Assembly: GCF_036880965.1 (NCBI RefSeq)
Contig: NZ_JBAJMV010000005.1
Span: 467,267 to 531,266 of the forward strand
Direction: 5' to 3'
Length of the DNA stretch: 64,000 bases
Source: JAUASW01 sp036880965
GTDB lineage: Bacteria; Pseudomonadota; Gammaproteobacteria; Burkholderiales; Burkholderiaceae_C
The notes under the pieces: generated by a model
The model's input: the letters and a program-made list of their open reading frames with translations, nothing else
The model's database searches: none
What the model was told of the DNA's origin: nothing
Shown here: positions 42,134 to 51,195 of the stretch, piece by piece
How positions within the stretch are numbered: position 1 is the first letter of the stretch
How the letters are laid out: each line of letters opens with the position of its first letter
Translations under genes and position numbers: made by a program

Positions 42134-44539
42134 ATGAGTTCGCATTCCCAAGATGACCTGTTTGCCGCCCCTCCCAGCAGCGGACTGTTGAAGAACCTGA
42201 ATCCCGAGCAGTACGCCGCCGTCACCGCGCCGGCGGAGGCCACGCTGATCCTGGCCGGCGCCGGCTCGGGCAAGACGCGCGTGCTGACCACCCGCATCGC
42301 CTGGCTGATGCAGACCGGCCAGGTCTCGCCGGGCGGGGTGATGGCCGTGACCTTCACCAACAAGGCTTCCAAGGAGATGGTGACCCGCCTCACCACCATG
42401 CTGCCGGTGAACGTGCGAGGCATGTGGATCGGCACCTTCCACGGCCTGTGCAACCGCTTCTTGCGCGCGCACTGGAAACTGGCCGGCTTGCCGCAAGGCT
42501 TCCAGATCCTCGATTCGACCGACACGGTCTCGGCCATCAAGCGCGTCATCAAGGGCATGAAGCTGGACGAAGAGCGCTACATCGCCAAGCAGGTCAGCTG
42601 GTTCATCGCCGGCGCCAAGGAAGACGGCCTGCGCCCCGGCGATGTGGAGCAGCATGATGAACAGACCCGCACCCTGGCCCTGATCTACCAGGCCTATGAA
42701 GACCAGTGCCAGCGCGAAGGTGTGGTCGACTTCGCCGAGCTTATGCTGCGCTCCTTCGAGCTGATGCGCGACAACCAGGCCGTGCGCGAGCATTACCAGC
42801 GCCGCTTCCAGCATCTGCTGGTGGATGAGTTCCAGGACACCAACAAGCTGCAGTACGCCTGGTTGAAGATGTTTGCGCCTCCTGCGAATTCTGGAAGGGG
42901 CCAGGCCGTGTTCGCCGTGGGCGACGACGACCAGAGCATCTATGCCTTCCGCGGCGCGCGGGTCGGCAATATGTCGGACTTCGAGCGCGAGTACCGCGTC
43001 AAGCAGGTGATCAAGCTGGAGCAGAACTACCGCAGCTTCGGCAACATCCTGGACAGCGCCAACGCCCTGATCGGCCACAACAGCCGCCGTCTGGGCAAGA
43101 ACCTGCGCACCGAGGCCGGCCCCGGCGAGCTGGTGCGGGTCTTTGAGGCCACCAGCGACTTCGCCGAGGCGCAGTGGCTGATCGAGGAAGCGCAAGCCCT
43201 GCATCGCGGCGGCATTGACCGCAAGGAGATCGCCATCCTCTACCGCAGCAATGCGCAGTCGCGGGTGATCGAGTCGGGCCTGTTCAACGCGGGCATCCCG
43301 TATCGCGTCTATGGTGGCCTGCGCTTCTTCGAGCGGGCCGAGGTGAAGCATGCGCTGTCCTATCTGCGCCTGATCGAGAACGCCAACGACGACACCAGCT
43401 TCCTGCGGGTGGTCAATTTCCCGACCCGCGGCATCGGCGCCCGCACCATCGAGCTCCTGCAGGATGCGGCGCGTGCCAGCGGCCGCAGCCTCTACCAGAG
43501 CGTGGGCGCAGTGGCGGGCAAGGGTGGCGGCAATCTGGCCGCGTTCGTGAACCTGGTCGATTCGATGCGCAACCTGACGCAGGGCCACAACCTGCGCGAG
43601 ATCATCGAGCAGGTGATCGAGAGCTCCGGCCTGGCCGACTTCTATCGCACCGAAAAGGAAGGCGCCGAGCGGCTGGAGAACTTGGCCGAACTGGTCAATG
43701 CCGCGGAAGCCTTCGTGACGCAGGAGGGCTTTGGCAAGGATGCCGTGGCGCTGCCGGTGGACGAGCTCTCGCCCGGTGCGATCACCGAAGGCCTGCCGGC
43801 TGCCGTGGCCAACGCGGCGCCGGCGGTGCCGGATGCCGAGACCGGCGAGATCATGTCGCCGCTGGCGGCCTTCCTGACGCACGCATCGCTGGAAGCGGGC
43901 GACAACCAGGCCCAGGCCGGCCAGGACGCCATCCAGCTGATGACCGTGCATTCGGCCAAGGGCCTGGAGTTCGATGCGGTCTTTATCACCGGCCTGGAAG
44001 AAGGCCTGTTCCCGCATGAGAACTCGCTGTCGGACGGCGATGGCCTCGAAGAAGAACGCCGGCTGATGTACGTGGCGATCACGCGGGCGCGCCAGCGGCT
44101 CTATCTGTGCTTCAGCCAGACCCGCATGCTGCACGGCCAGACCCGCTACAACATCAAGAGCCGCTTCTTCGACGAGCTGCCCGAGGCCTGCCTCAAGTGG
44201 CTGAGCCCGCGCAACCAGGGCTTTGGGTCGGGCTTTGCGCGCGACTACCAAGACGCCTGGCAGCGTGGCTCGGGCCTCAAGTCCATGGTCGGCGCCGGCA
44301 AGTATGCCGAGCGGCCGGCCTATGCGGCAGCTCCGGTGCCGGCCGCGATGGTCAAGAAGGTCGACGAGGAACATGGCGGCCTGCGCGTGGGCAAACCGGT
44401 GTTTCACAACAAGTTTGGTGAAGGTGTCTTGCTGACGCTGGAAGGCAGCGGCGCGGATGCCCGCGCGCAAGTCAACTTCGGCCGCCACGGCACCAAGTGG
44501 CTGGCACTGTCGGTGGCCAAGCTGACCCCGATCGAATAG
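42134..44539 (+). CDS. uvrD: ATP-dependent DNA helicase UvrD/PcrA (superfamily 1)
   Basis: 801 residues. Walker A is LILAGAGSGKTRVL; other SF1A motifs are VTFTNKASKEM, GTFHGLCNRFLR, the Walker B region HLLVDEFQDTN, VFAVGDDDQSIYAFRGA, the EQNYRS motif IV, VHSAKGLEFD motif V and EERRLMYVAITRARQRL motif VI. The C-terminus has a Tudor-like tail (VGKPVFHNKFGEGVLL) found in UvrD/PcrA. It unwinds 3'-5' in nucleotide excision and mismatch repair. The start is set at 42134 because upstream in-frame sequence belongs to the divergent ychJ. Confidence 0.97.
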   Translation: MSSHSQDDLFAAPPSSGLLKNLNPEQYAAVTAPAEATLILAGAGSGKTRVLTTRIAWLMQTGQVSPGGVMAVTFTNKASKEMVTRLTTMLPVNVRGMWIGTFHGLCNRFLRAHWKLAGLPQGFQILDSTDTVSAIKRVIKGMKLDEERYIAKQVSWFIAGAKEDGLRPGDVEQHDEQTRTLALIYQAYEDQCQREGVVDFAELMLRSFELMRDNQAVREHYQRRFQHLLVDEFQDTNKLQYAWLKMFAPPANSGRGQAVFAVGDDDQSIYAFRGARVGNMSDFEREYRVKQVIKLEQNYRSFGNILDSANALIGHNSRRLGKNLRTEAGPGELVRVFEATSDFAEAQWLIEEAQALHRGGIDRKEIAILYRSNAQSRVIESGLFNAGIPYRVYGGLRFFERAEVKHALSYLRLIENANDDTSFLRVVNFPTRGIGARTIELLQDAARASGRSLYQSVGAVAGKGGGNLAAFVNLVDSMRNLTQGHNLREIIEQVIESSGLADFYRTEKEGAERLENLAELVNAAEAFVTQEGFGKDAVALPVDELSPGAITEGLPAAVANAAPAVPDAETGEIMSPLAAFLTHASLEAGDNQAQAGQDAIQLMTVHSAKGLEFDAVFITGLEEGLFPHENSLSDGDGLEEERRLMYVAITRARQRLYLCFSQTRMLHGQTRYNIKSRFFDELPEACLKWLSPRNQGFGSGFARDYQDAWQRGSGLKSMVGAGKYAERPAYAAAPVPAAMVKKVDEEHGGLRVGKPVFHNKFGEGVLLTLEGSGADARAQVNFGRHGTKWLALSVAKLTPIE

Positions 44540-44565
44540 ACAGAAGCGCGAGAGACGAGGGATTG

Positions 44566-47217
44566 ATGAGGAGAGTTCTGACAACGCTGGCGCAGAGCAT
44601 GGCAATCGGCATGGCAACGAGCCTGGCCTTGCTGGGCGTGGCCCATGCGGCGAGCAACCTGCCCATGCGTCTTGGCGATGCGGCCCGGCCGCTGGCCTAC
44701 AAGCTCGACCTGAAGGTTGACCCCGCGCAGCCGCGCCATAGCGGCACCGTCGAGATTTCGCTTGAGCTGAACAGTGCGTTGAAAGCGCTGCGCCTGCATG
44801 CCAAGGACCTGCGCATCAGCGCGGTCGAATACCGGGCCGAAGGCGGTGCCGCGCAAGTCGGCAAGGCCAGCACGGCCGACGCCGACAGCGTCTTCCTGCG
44901 CTTTGCCAAGCCACTGCCGGCCGGCCGCGGCACGCTGCGGGTGCGCTTCACCGGCCTGATCAGCGAGCAGGACACGCTGGGCCTGTTCCGCCAGCGTGAA
45001 GGCGGCGACTGGTATGCGACCACGCAGCTCGAGGACCTCGGCGCGCGCATGACCTTCCCGGTGTTCGATGAGCCGGGCTGGAAAGTGCCCTGGACGCTGA
45101 GCCTCACCGTGCCGAGCAAGCAACTCGCCGTGGCCAACGAGCCGGTGCTGCGAGAGCGAGCCGCAGGCAAGGGCTGGAAGCGCGTCGAGTTCAAGACCAC
45201 GCCGCCGCTGCCCAGCTATCTGCTCGCCTTTGCGGTCGGGCCATTCGCGGTCAAGGACGGCGGCCTGGCGGGTGCCACGCCCCTGCGCTACCTGACGCCA
45301 CGCGGCCGCGCCGAAGAAGCGAGCTTTGCCGCATCGGTCACTCCGGCCGTGGTGCAGCAGCTGGAAAGCTGGTTCGGCATGCCGCATCCCTTCAGCAAGC
45401 TGGACAGCCTGGTGATCCCCTTGACCGAAAACTTCGGCGCGATGGAGAACCCGGGCCTCATCACCTACTCAAGCAAGATCATGCTGGGCAAGCCCGGCCA
45501 GGAGACCTTGAGCCTGCAGCGCAACTATGTCTCCACAGCGGCGCATGAGATTGCGCATCAGTGGTTCGGCAACCTGGTGACCATGGGCTGGTGGGACGAT
45601 CTCTGGCTCAACGAGAGCTTCGCCTCCTGGATGGGCGACAAGATCACCGCCCATTTGCGCCCCGATTGGCGTTGGGAACTGACCACCCAGCATGTGCGCC
45701 AGGAAGCCATGGCCGGCGACCGCCTGCCCAGCGCGCGCCGCGTTCATCAGCCGGTGCATACGAACGAAGACCTGGGCACGGCTTTCGACGAAATCACCTA
45801 TTCCAAGGGCCAGAGCGTGCTTTCGATGTTCGAGTCCTGGCTTGGCGAGGCACGCATGCAGGCCGGCGTGCGCCGCTACATCAAGCACCATGCGGGCGGC
45901 AGCGCGTCCAGCGAGCAGTTCGTCCATTCGATCGCGGAAGGCGACAAGGACCTGGAAGCGGCCTTCGCCAGCTTCATCGACCAGCCCGGCATCCCGGTCG
46001 TGCGCTTCGAACTGCAGTGCGAAGCCGGCAGCGCGCCGCGCTTGCGCCTGAGCCAGTCGCGCTATCGGCCGCTGGGGGCGAAGAACATGCCCGACAGCCA
46101 ATGGACAGTGCCGGTGGTCCTGCGCACGCCGGGTGGCGTGAGCCGTCATCTGCTGAAGACGCAGAACGAAACGGTGACGCTGCCTGATGCCAGCTGCCCG
46201 GGCTGGCTGCAGCCCAATGTTGGCGGCAAGGGCTACTACCGTTCGCAGATGGACCCGGCCCTGATCCAGCCCGCGAAGTACAGCGTCAGCGAACTGCTCG
46301 CCCTGCTGGACGATCAGCGCGCGCTGACGCAGAACGGTGAGCTGAAACTCAGCAGCCTCGCGCCGCTGGTGAAGGCGCTGGCGGCCGACCCGCGCCGCGA
46401 GCTGCGTGAAGCCGCGCTGGAAACAATGGCCGGCCTGGAGCCCATGACCGTGGCCGAGCAGCGCAGTGCCTATGCGGCTTTGCTGCAAAGCCTGTTTGGC
46501 GCGCAGGCTCGCGAGCTTGGCTGGCAGGTCGGCGCTGACGACGACGAAGACCGCCGCCTGCTGCGCGAAGCGCTCTTGCCCTTCATGGCCGACAGCGGCC
46601 GCGATGCGGTGCTGCGCGAACAGGCGCTGCTATACACCCGTGCCTGGCTCGCTGCCGCGACGCGCGATGGCCTGGCCCACGAAGAGCTGATTGACCCAGG
46701 CCTGCGCGGCGCCATCCTGCGCTCGGCCGCCCTGGCAGGCGATGCGACGCTGTTCGATGGCATGCTGAACCTGGCCCGCGTCACGCCTGACCGTCGCCTG
46801 CGCGAGCAGCTGCTGTCGGCGCTGGGCGTTTTCGGTGCGCCGGACCTGGCTGCGCGAGCGCGGCGCCTCCTGCTCGATGCCAAGCTGGACAGCCGCGAAA
46901 CCATCGGCCCGGTGCTTGGGCGCCAGATCCAGGACCCGCTGCTGGCGCAGAGTGCGTTGGACTTCGTGGCCGAGCATGACGCCGCCCTGCGCAAGCGCAT
47001 GACCAAGGTGGCCGAGGCCAATCTGCCCGAGGTGCTGGCTGGTGGCTGCACGAAGGAGCGGGCCGAGCGACTTCAGAAGCAGTTCGGTCCGGCTGCCGCG
47101 CAGCTCGATGCCGGCCCGGCCCTCCTGGCCAAGGCGGTTTCGCGCATCGAGCTGTGCTCGGCCTATCGCGAAGCCCAGGCGGGCTCCCTGCAGGAGTTGC
47201 TTCAGAGCACGCGCTGA
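44566..47217 (+). CDS. Secreted M1 family zinc aminopeptidase
   Basis: 883 residues. Signal peptide about 1-28 (ending LLGVAHA). Exopeptidase motif FGAMENPG (G291-N295), zinc motif HEIAHQWFG (H327, H331) and a downstream glutamate in WLNESFASWM. The gluzincin domain is followed by a C-terminal ERAP1-like helical domain. Cleaves N-terminal residues from peptides; the signal peptide places it in the periplasm, unlike cytoplasmic PepN. A GAGG ribosome site precedes the ATG. Its 3' end overlaps the convergent truncated phoX gene by 16 bp. Confidence 0.94.
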   Translation: MRRVLTTLAQSMAIGMATSLALLGVAHAASNLPMRLGDAARPLAYKLDLKVDPAQPRHSGTVEISLELNSALKALRLHAKDLRISAVEYRAEGGAAQVGKASTADADSVFLRFAKPLPAGRGTLRVRFTGLISEQDTLGLFRQREGGDWYATTQLEDLGARMTFPVFDEPGWKVPWTLSLTVPSKQLAVANEPVLRERAAGKGWKRVEFKTTPPLPSYLLAFAVGPFAVKDGGLAGATPLRYLTPRGRAEEASFAASVTPAVVQQLESWFGMPHPFSKLDSLVIPLTENFGAMENPGLITYSSKIMLGKPGQETLSLQRNYVSTAAHEIAHQWFGNLVTMGWWDDLWLNESFASWMGDKITAHLRPDWRWELTTQHVRQEAMAGDRLPSARRVHQPVHTNEDLGTAFDEITYSKGQSVLSMFESWLGEARMQAGVRRYIKHHAGGSASSEQFVHSIAEGDKDLEAAFASFIDQPGIPVVRFELQCEAGSAPRLRLSQSRYRPLGAKNMPDSQWTVPVVLRTPGGVSRHLLKTQNETVTLPDASCPGWLQPNVGGKGYYRSQMDPALIQPAKYSVSELLALLDDQRALTQNGELKLSSLAPLVKALAADPRRELREAALETMAGLEPMTVAEQRSAYAALLQSLFGAQARELGWQVGADDDEDRRLLREALLPFMADSGRDAVLREQALLYTRAWLAAATRDGLAHEELIDPGLRGAILRSAALAGDATLFDGMLNLARVTPDRRLREQLLSALGVFGAPDLAARARRLLLDAKLDSRETIGPVLGRQIQDPLLAQSALDFVAEHDAALRKRMTKVAEANLPEVLAGGCTKERAERLQKQFGPAAAQLDAGPALLAKAVSRIELCSAYREAQAGSLQELLQSTR

Positions 47218-48233
47218 GCGGCGCAAGCTGTGCGGATCTGGTCGGCCGCCAGGCGGGCGTTGATCAGGACGTCGGCCTGGTTGGTGAAGGGATAGTCGGC
47301 ATTGGCCATGTCCAGCCCCAGCCTGCCGTGGCGCAGCGTGGTCCACGCCAGCTCACCCTGCGCGTCGCGGCATGCCAGCTGCAGATGACCCTCGTCCAGG
47401 TACTTGGAGCCGGCACTCTGGCCCTTGCCACTGTCGGCGGGGTTCCACAGCGCCCGTGAGACGTAGCGGTAGCGGGTCTCCTTGTCCTCGGCATCGCGCA
47501 TCAGGATGGTGATGGGCTGGCCGACTTCCGCTGGCACCATCCAGAGTTCGGCCTGCTTGAGGCGGCCGAGCGCCGTGCGCTTGGCCGGCACCGACTCCGG
47601 ATTGAAGGGATCGGTCTCGACCACCCAGCCGAAGGTGTTGGCGATGTTGCGGTAGTCGTGCGCGGCTGTTGCGCCGGCCACGGCCGCGTTCCAGCGCGCG
47701 AACAGGTCCTGCTTGCCGGCATGCTCCCAGCGGCAGAGGCTTTGGTGCCCGGCTCTCAGGCCGTAGCGCTGCAAGCCCGCCAGGGCCTTGGCGCCATGGC
47801 GGGGCAGCGTGTCGATGCCACGGCCCACGAACGGCAGAAAGTCGCCCTCTCCATGCAGGCAGGTGCCCCAGGGCGTGCAGACGATGGCGCTGCCGACGAG
47901 CGTGCCGCGTGTGCGGGTGCCCAGGCCGGAGAACTTGGTGGCCAGCAAAGCCGAGGCGCGCGCCGGCCCGCTGAAATCGATCACGGTGGCAGCGCTGATG
48001 CGCCGGTTCAGGCGCGAGTCGGGCACCGGCAGCACCTGGCCTTCGGTACCGCGCCGGAACTCGGCGATGCCCAGACCCAGCGCATAGATCTCGCGCTCCA
48101 CTGCTTCCGGGCAGGTCGCCGTTCCGCCTGAACGGTCAACGAGGCCGCCGTGCTGGCTGCACAGCAGGCCCCTGTCTTCGCGCCCGGGCTGGAAAGCGCC
48201 GCCATTGCTCAGACCCAACCATGGCACGGGCAT
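47202..48233 (-). CDS. Truncated PhoX (DUF839) family protein
   Basis: 343 residues that align with only the middle of PhoX phosphatases: DSRLNRRI, TPWGTCLHGE, FGWVVETDPFNPESVPAKRTALGR, YRYVSRALWNPAD and ADVLINARLAADQ. The N-terminal export signal and first blade (roughly 80-100 residues) and the whole C-terminal part after the tract normally reading like VLIKTR are missing, and the second Glu of the TPWGTxLxxEE-type motif is replaced (GEGDF). It starts 19 bp after the stop of the full-length phoX gene, so is likely co-transcribed. It may be a decaying paralogue or a shortened functional protein; the intact frame argues that the loss is not recent decay by frameshift. Confidence 0.72.
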   Translation of the reverse strand: MPVPWLGLSNGGAFQPGREDRGLLCSQHGGLVDRSGGTATCPEAVEREIYALGLGIAEFRRGTEGQVLPVPDSRLNRRISAATVIDFSGPARASALLATKFSGLGTRTRGTLVGSAIVCTPWGTCLHGEGDFLPFVGRGIDTLPRHGAKALAGLQRYGLRAGHQSLCRWEHAGKQDLFARWNAAVAGATAAHDYRNIANTFGWVVETDPFNPESVPAKRTALGRLKQAELWMVPAEVGQPITILMRDAEDKETRYRYVSRALWNPADSGKGQSAGSKYLDEGHLQLACRDAQGELAWTTLRHGRLGLDMANADYPFTNQADVLINARLAADQIRTACAAQRVL

Positions 48234-48252
48234 CGGGCGGCGTTCCTTCGCT

Positions 48253-50205
48253 TCAGAGCTTGTCCAGCTTCATGCCGGTGGCTTCGCCGGTCAGGTAGCC
48301 GACGGCGGCACCGAAGCGGTCCTTGAAGTTGGCGCGCACCAGCGGGTCCAGCGTCGCTTGCACCTTGCTGTGCAGGCTGGCGCTCCAGTCGCCGGGATGC
48401 TGGAAGTTGCTGGTGATGTAGGTCCAGCCGTTCAGGTCGTCCACCACGCCCAGGCCCGTCGCTTCGGCGCCCGAAGGCATTGAGACCAGGCGTGAGAGAA
48501 CCTTGGTGTCGACGTTGTAGGCCCAGACGAAGTTGTTGACGTGATAGCCGCTGTCTTCGCCGATGAAGAGGGTGCGCAGCTTTTCGGAGAACTTCAGGTT
48601 GTCGGGCGCGCCGATCTTGTCGGGGTTGGCCAGGTTGCCCAGTGCGTCGGCGGCGATGTCCTCGCCCACCAGCAGCATCTTGGTCCGCGTGACCACCCAT
48701 TCGCTGTTGATCGCCGTGCCGGCCGTGTCCTTCTGGCCACCCGACAGCGTGTGAGCCAGCACGCCACCGGCATTCACGGCCTTCTCCAGCGTGACGCCAT
48801 AGGCCTCGTTCCAGGCCGCGTTGTTGCGCACCATGGAGCTCTGCATGTTCTGCAGGGCCGAGTAGGCGATCTTGTCCTTGGCATTGACCGTCGTGCCTTC
48901 CATCTTGCTGAAGGCCATCGTGCCGCCAACAAGTGCTGCGTAGCGATGTGATTCCAGGAAGGCCGCGGCCTTCTCCATGCCCGGCTTGACCTTGACCCAC
49001 TGCACCTTGCCGCTGAAGTTGATCTTCGTATAGCTGGCGTCCTTGGGATCGGCGGTCTGCACGTCCATGATGTCGGTCGGCTTCAGCGTGTTGGCCAGCG
49101 CTTCGATTTCTGCGCTGCTGGCCGAGCCCATCTTGATCCAGGTGACCGCGGCACCGGCGGCGGCCGGGTCGATGGAGAAGCCGGCGCCGAACCTGGCGAC
49201 GTAGAGGCTGCCCGAGGACAGGTCTTTTTCCTTGTCGGCCACGAACATGAACAGGCCGCCATTGGTGGCATCGTCGCCCATCAGTGCGGTGCGGTTGTCG
49301 GGCATTACCTCGATCAGCTCATGCGAAATGCGGCCCAGGCAGTAGTGCTTCTTCAGGGTGCCCGTGCCGTCCGGGTTGACCGTCACTTCGGGCATGTGGC
49401 CGTAGTGGTACGGGTTGGCCTTGGTCTCGTCGCCGAACGTGTTCTTGCTGAAGGCCTTGAACATCGGGTTGGAGGCGATGGTGAAGGCATCCGGCTCGTA
49501 CTCTTCGCTGGAGAGATGCGTGCCCCAGGGCGAGAGGCTGGAGCCGCAGGTGATCCACAGGCCATGCGCCGCCGAGGTGTCGACGTTGTGGTACTTCACC
49601 AGCGTCAGCTTGCCGGTCGTCTGGTCCTGGTCCAGGGTGAGGACGGCGATGGGCGAGGGCAGCTTGCCGTACATGTCGGTCTTGCCGTCTTGCGCCCATG
49701 TCGTGTACTCGAACTGCACGACGGCAAACACGGCCTTGCCCTTGATGCCGGCCACGGTCGGGTTGGGCACCGACAGCAGCGAAGTGCCGTCCGGCGAGTC
49801 GGAGAAGAACTGGCGGCTCTTGCCGGCCACCGAGGTGTCGATGATGGGCTGGTTCTTGATGTCGACATAACCGCCGGCCAGGAGGGTGCCGCCCTTGCCG
49901 TCCGGCACCAGGTCGCCGGTCATGAAGAAGGGCTGGTAGGCCAGCTTGAAGCTCTGCTTGCTGCCGTCGCTGAGCATCACGTCCAGGCTTGAAGCCACAG
50001 CCGTCTTGGCCATCGCGGCCGGGTCCGCCAGGCTCGGTGCGGCCATCGCTGCAAAGCTGGCCGAGGTGAAGGTGATGCTCGCGGCGTCACCGCCGCCGCA
50101 GGCGCTCAAGCCGATGCTGGCGCCGACGCCGCTGATCGGCAGCAGCATTGGCGTGCCGAGAAACTTCAGGGCCTGGCGGCGGTTCGGGTGATGGGCTTGG
50201 GACAT
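48253..50205 (-). CDS. PhoX (DUF839) family phosphatase-like protein, predicted Tat-exported lipoprotein
   Basis: 650 residues from MSQAHHPN. N-terminus with twin arginine (RRQALKFLG), a hydrophobic region and a lipobox LSAC (C36) followed by GGGD, so a Tat-exported lipoprotein with Gly at +2, expected to be sorted to the outer membrane. PhoX-family landmarks are SSLSPWGTHLSSEEYEPDAF, the HYGHMPEVTVNPDG block, LMGDDATNGGLFMFVADKE and GEDSGYHVNNFVWAYNV. PhoX alkaline phosphatases use calcium and iron and free phosphate from phosphomonoesters; activity here is inferred. A GGAGT ribosome site lies 10 bp before the start. I see no Pho box. Confidence 0.85.
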   Translation of the reverse strand: MSQAHHPNRRQALKFLGTPMLLPISGVGASIGLSACGGGDAASITFTSASFAAMAAPSLADPAAMAKTAVASSLDVMLSDGSKQSFKLAYQPFFMTGDLVPDGKGGTLLAGGYVDIKNQPIIDTSVAGKSRQFFSDSPDGTSLLSVPNPTVAGIKGKAVFAVVQFEYTTWAQDGKTDMYGKLPSPIAVLTLDQDQTTGKLTLVKYHNVDTSAAHGLWITCGSSLSPWGTHLSSEEYEPDAFTIASNPMFKAFSKNTFGDETKANPYHYGHMPEVTVNPDGTGTLKKHYCLGRISHELIEVMPDNRTALMGDDATNGGLFMFVADKEKDLSSGSLYVARFGAGFSIDPAAAGAAVTWIKMGSASSAEIEALANTLKPTDIMDVQTADPKDASYTKINFSGKVQWVKVKPGMEKAAAFLESHRYAALVGGTMAFSKMEGTTVNAKDKIAYSALQNMQSSMVRNNAAWNEAYGVTLEKAVNAGGVLAHTLSGGQKDTAGTAINSEWVVTRTKMLLVGEDIAADALGNLANPDKIGAPDNLKFSEKLRTLFIGEDSGYHVNNFVWAYNVDTKVLSRLVSMPSGAEATGLGVVDDLNGWTYITSNFQHPGDWSASLHSKVQATLDPLVRANFKDRFGAAVGYLTGEATGMKLDKL

Positions 50206-50324
50206 GCTCGATTTACTCCACGGTGTCGTTGTCGTCGTGCGCGGCCGTTGGTTGATCGGGCCGTCGCGCTGGGGCCGCAATGTAGGCAGCGGGTGTGTCA
50301 ACAGCGTGAAGACGCGGCGCGACA

Positions 50325-50353
50325 AACACAAAGGCCCCGGGGTTGCCGGGGCC
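50325..50353 (-). terminator. Intrinsic terminator after the thrB operon
   Basis: A perfect 8-bp GC stem (50333-50340 with 50346-50353, 5-nt loop) is followed on the minus strand by TTTGTGTTTG. It lies 20 bp past the BPSS1780-family stop and isolates that operon from phoX. Confidence 0.75.
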
Positions 50354-50373
50354 GTTGTGGTCGGGCCGTGCGA

Positions 50374-51195
50374 CTACTTGCTCAGCAGATCGCGCGGCGC
50401 GCCGAACATGAAGCAGTCGATGAAGGTGAAGTACAGCGAGGCGTAGAAGAGCGTGGGCAGCAGCAGGACCAGCGCCAGCAAGGGCAGCAGCAGCAGCGGC
50501 CCCAGCACCAGCGCCGCGCCGCTGATCAGGAGCGACAGCCCCATGATCAAGCCGGCCCATGCCATGGCATTGACCGAGAACGCGCCGCGGTTGCGCCACA
50601 AGCCCAGGGTGCTGGAGAACAGCGCTTGCATCGCTCCTTGGCCGCCCCAGTGGACCAGGGCCGGCGCATGCCAGAAGGGAATGGCCAGCAAGGTGCTGGC
50701 CAGCAGGTGCCAGCCGAGCGCCTTCAGCACGGCGGGCTCCATCCAGATCGCGTTCATGGCATCGCCGTCCGGCTTCTCGCGGGCCATTTCCTTCTGCAGC
50801 GCGCGTATCGCCTGGTCCATGGTCGCGCCATCGACCCAGTTCAGCACCAGGGCCATCACCAGAGCGCTTGCCGCGTAGGCCGCGCACAGCGTCAGCTGGG
50901 TCCGGCTTTGCGGGGAATTGACCTTGAAGGGCGCGGCGAAAACCTGGATGTTGGGCGTCTTATCCTGCAGCACCAGATGGGTGGCCAGCATGAAACCCAG
51001 CGACATCAGGGGCAGCGCAGCCACCAGGAGCAGGCCGCCAAAGGGCAACAGACTCAGCAGCAGGGCGCTGAACATCGAGAATGAGAACAGCCCGGTCAGC
51101 GCGAGCGGCTTGCGCTGCCAGACCTTGAAGGCATGGCGTATCCAGAGCAGCCCGTTGCGGGCAGGCACGGTCTGCAGGTGCAGCGTCATCGTCAT
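50374..51195 (-). CDS. BPSS1780 family integral membrane protein
   Basis: 273 residues with about six hydrophobic segments (two near residues 35-75, one at about 105-120, then three in the C-terminal half). Opening HLQTVPARNGLLWIRHAFKVWQRKPLAL is characteristic of this betaproteobacterial family of unknown function. It overlaps thrB by 4 bp and ends the DUF2782-thrB-BPSS1780 operon. No catalytic motif is visible. Confidence 0.85.
   Translation of the reverse strand: MTMTLHLQTVPARNGLLWIRHAFKVWQRKPLALTGLFSFSMFSALLLSLLPFGGLLLVAALPLMSLGFMLATHLVLQDKTPNIQVFAAPFKVNSPQSRTQLTLCAAYAASALVMALVLNWVDGATMDQAIRALQKEMAREKPDGDAMNAIWMEPAVLKALGWHLLASTLLAIPFWHAPALVHWGGQGAMQALFSSTLGLWRNRGAFSVNAMAWAGLIMGLSLLISGAALVLGPLLLLPLLALVLLLPTLFYASLYFTFIDCFMFGAPRDLLSK

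Noticed and set aside
42095..44617. 840-codon open frame antisense to uvrD
   Set aside because: Composition-driven shadow frame, His/Gln/Ala-rich, no domain; uvrD motifs are complete.
50206..50320. Pho box upstream of phoX
   Set aside because: TTGACA-like and CTGTTGAC words occur, but no pair of CTGTCAT-type units at 11-bp spacing.
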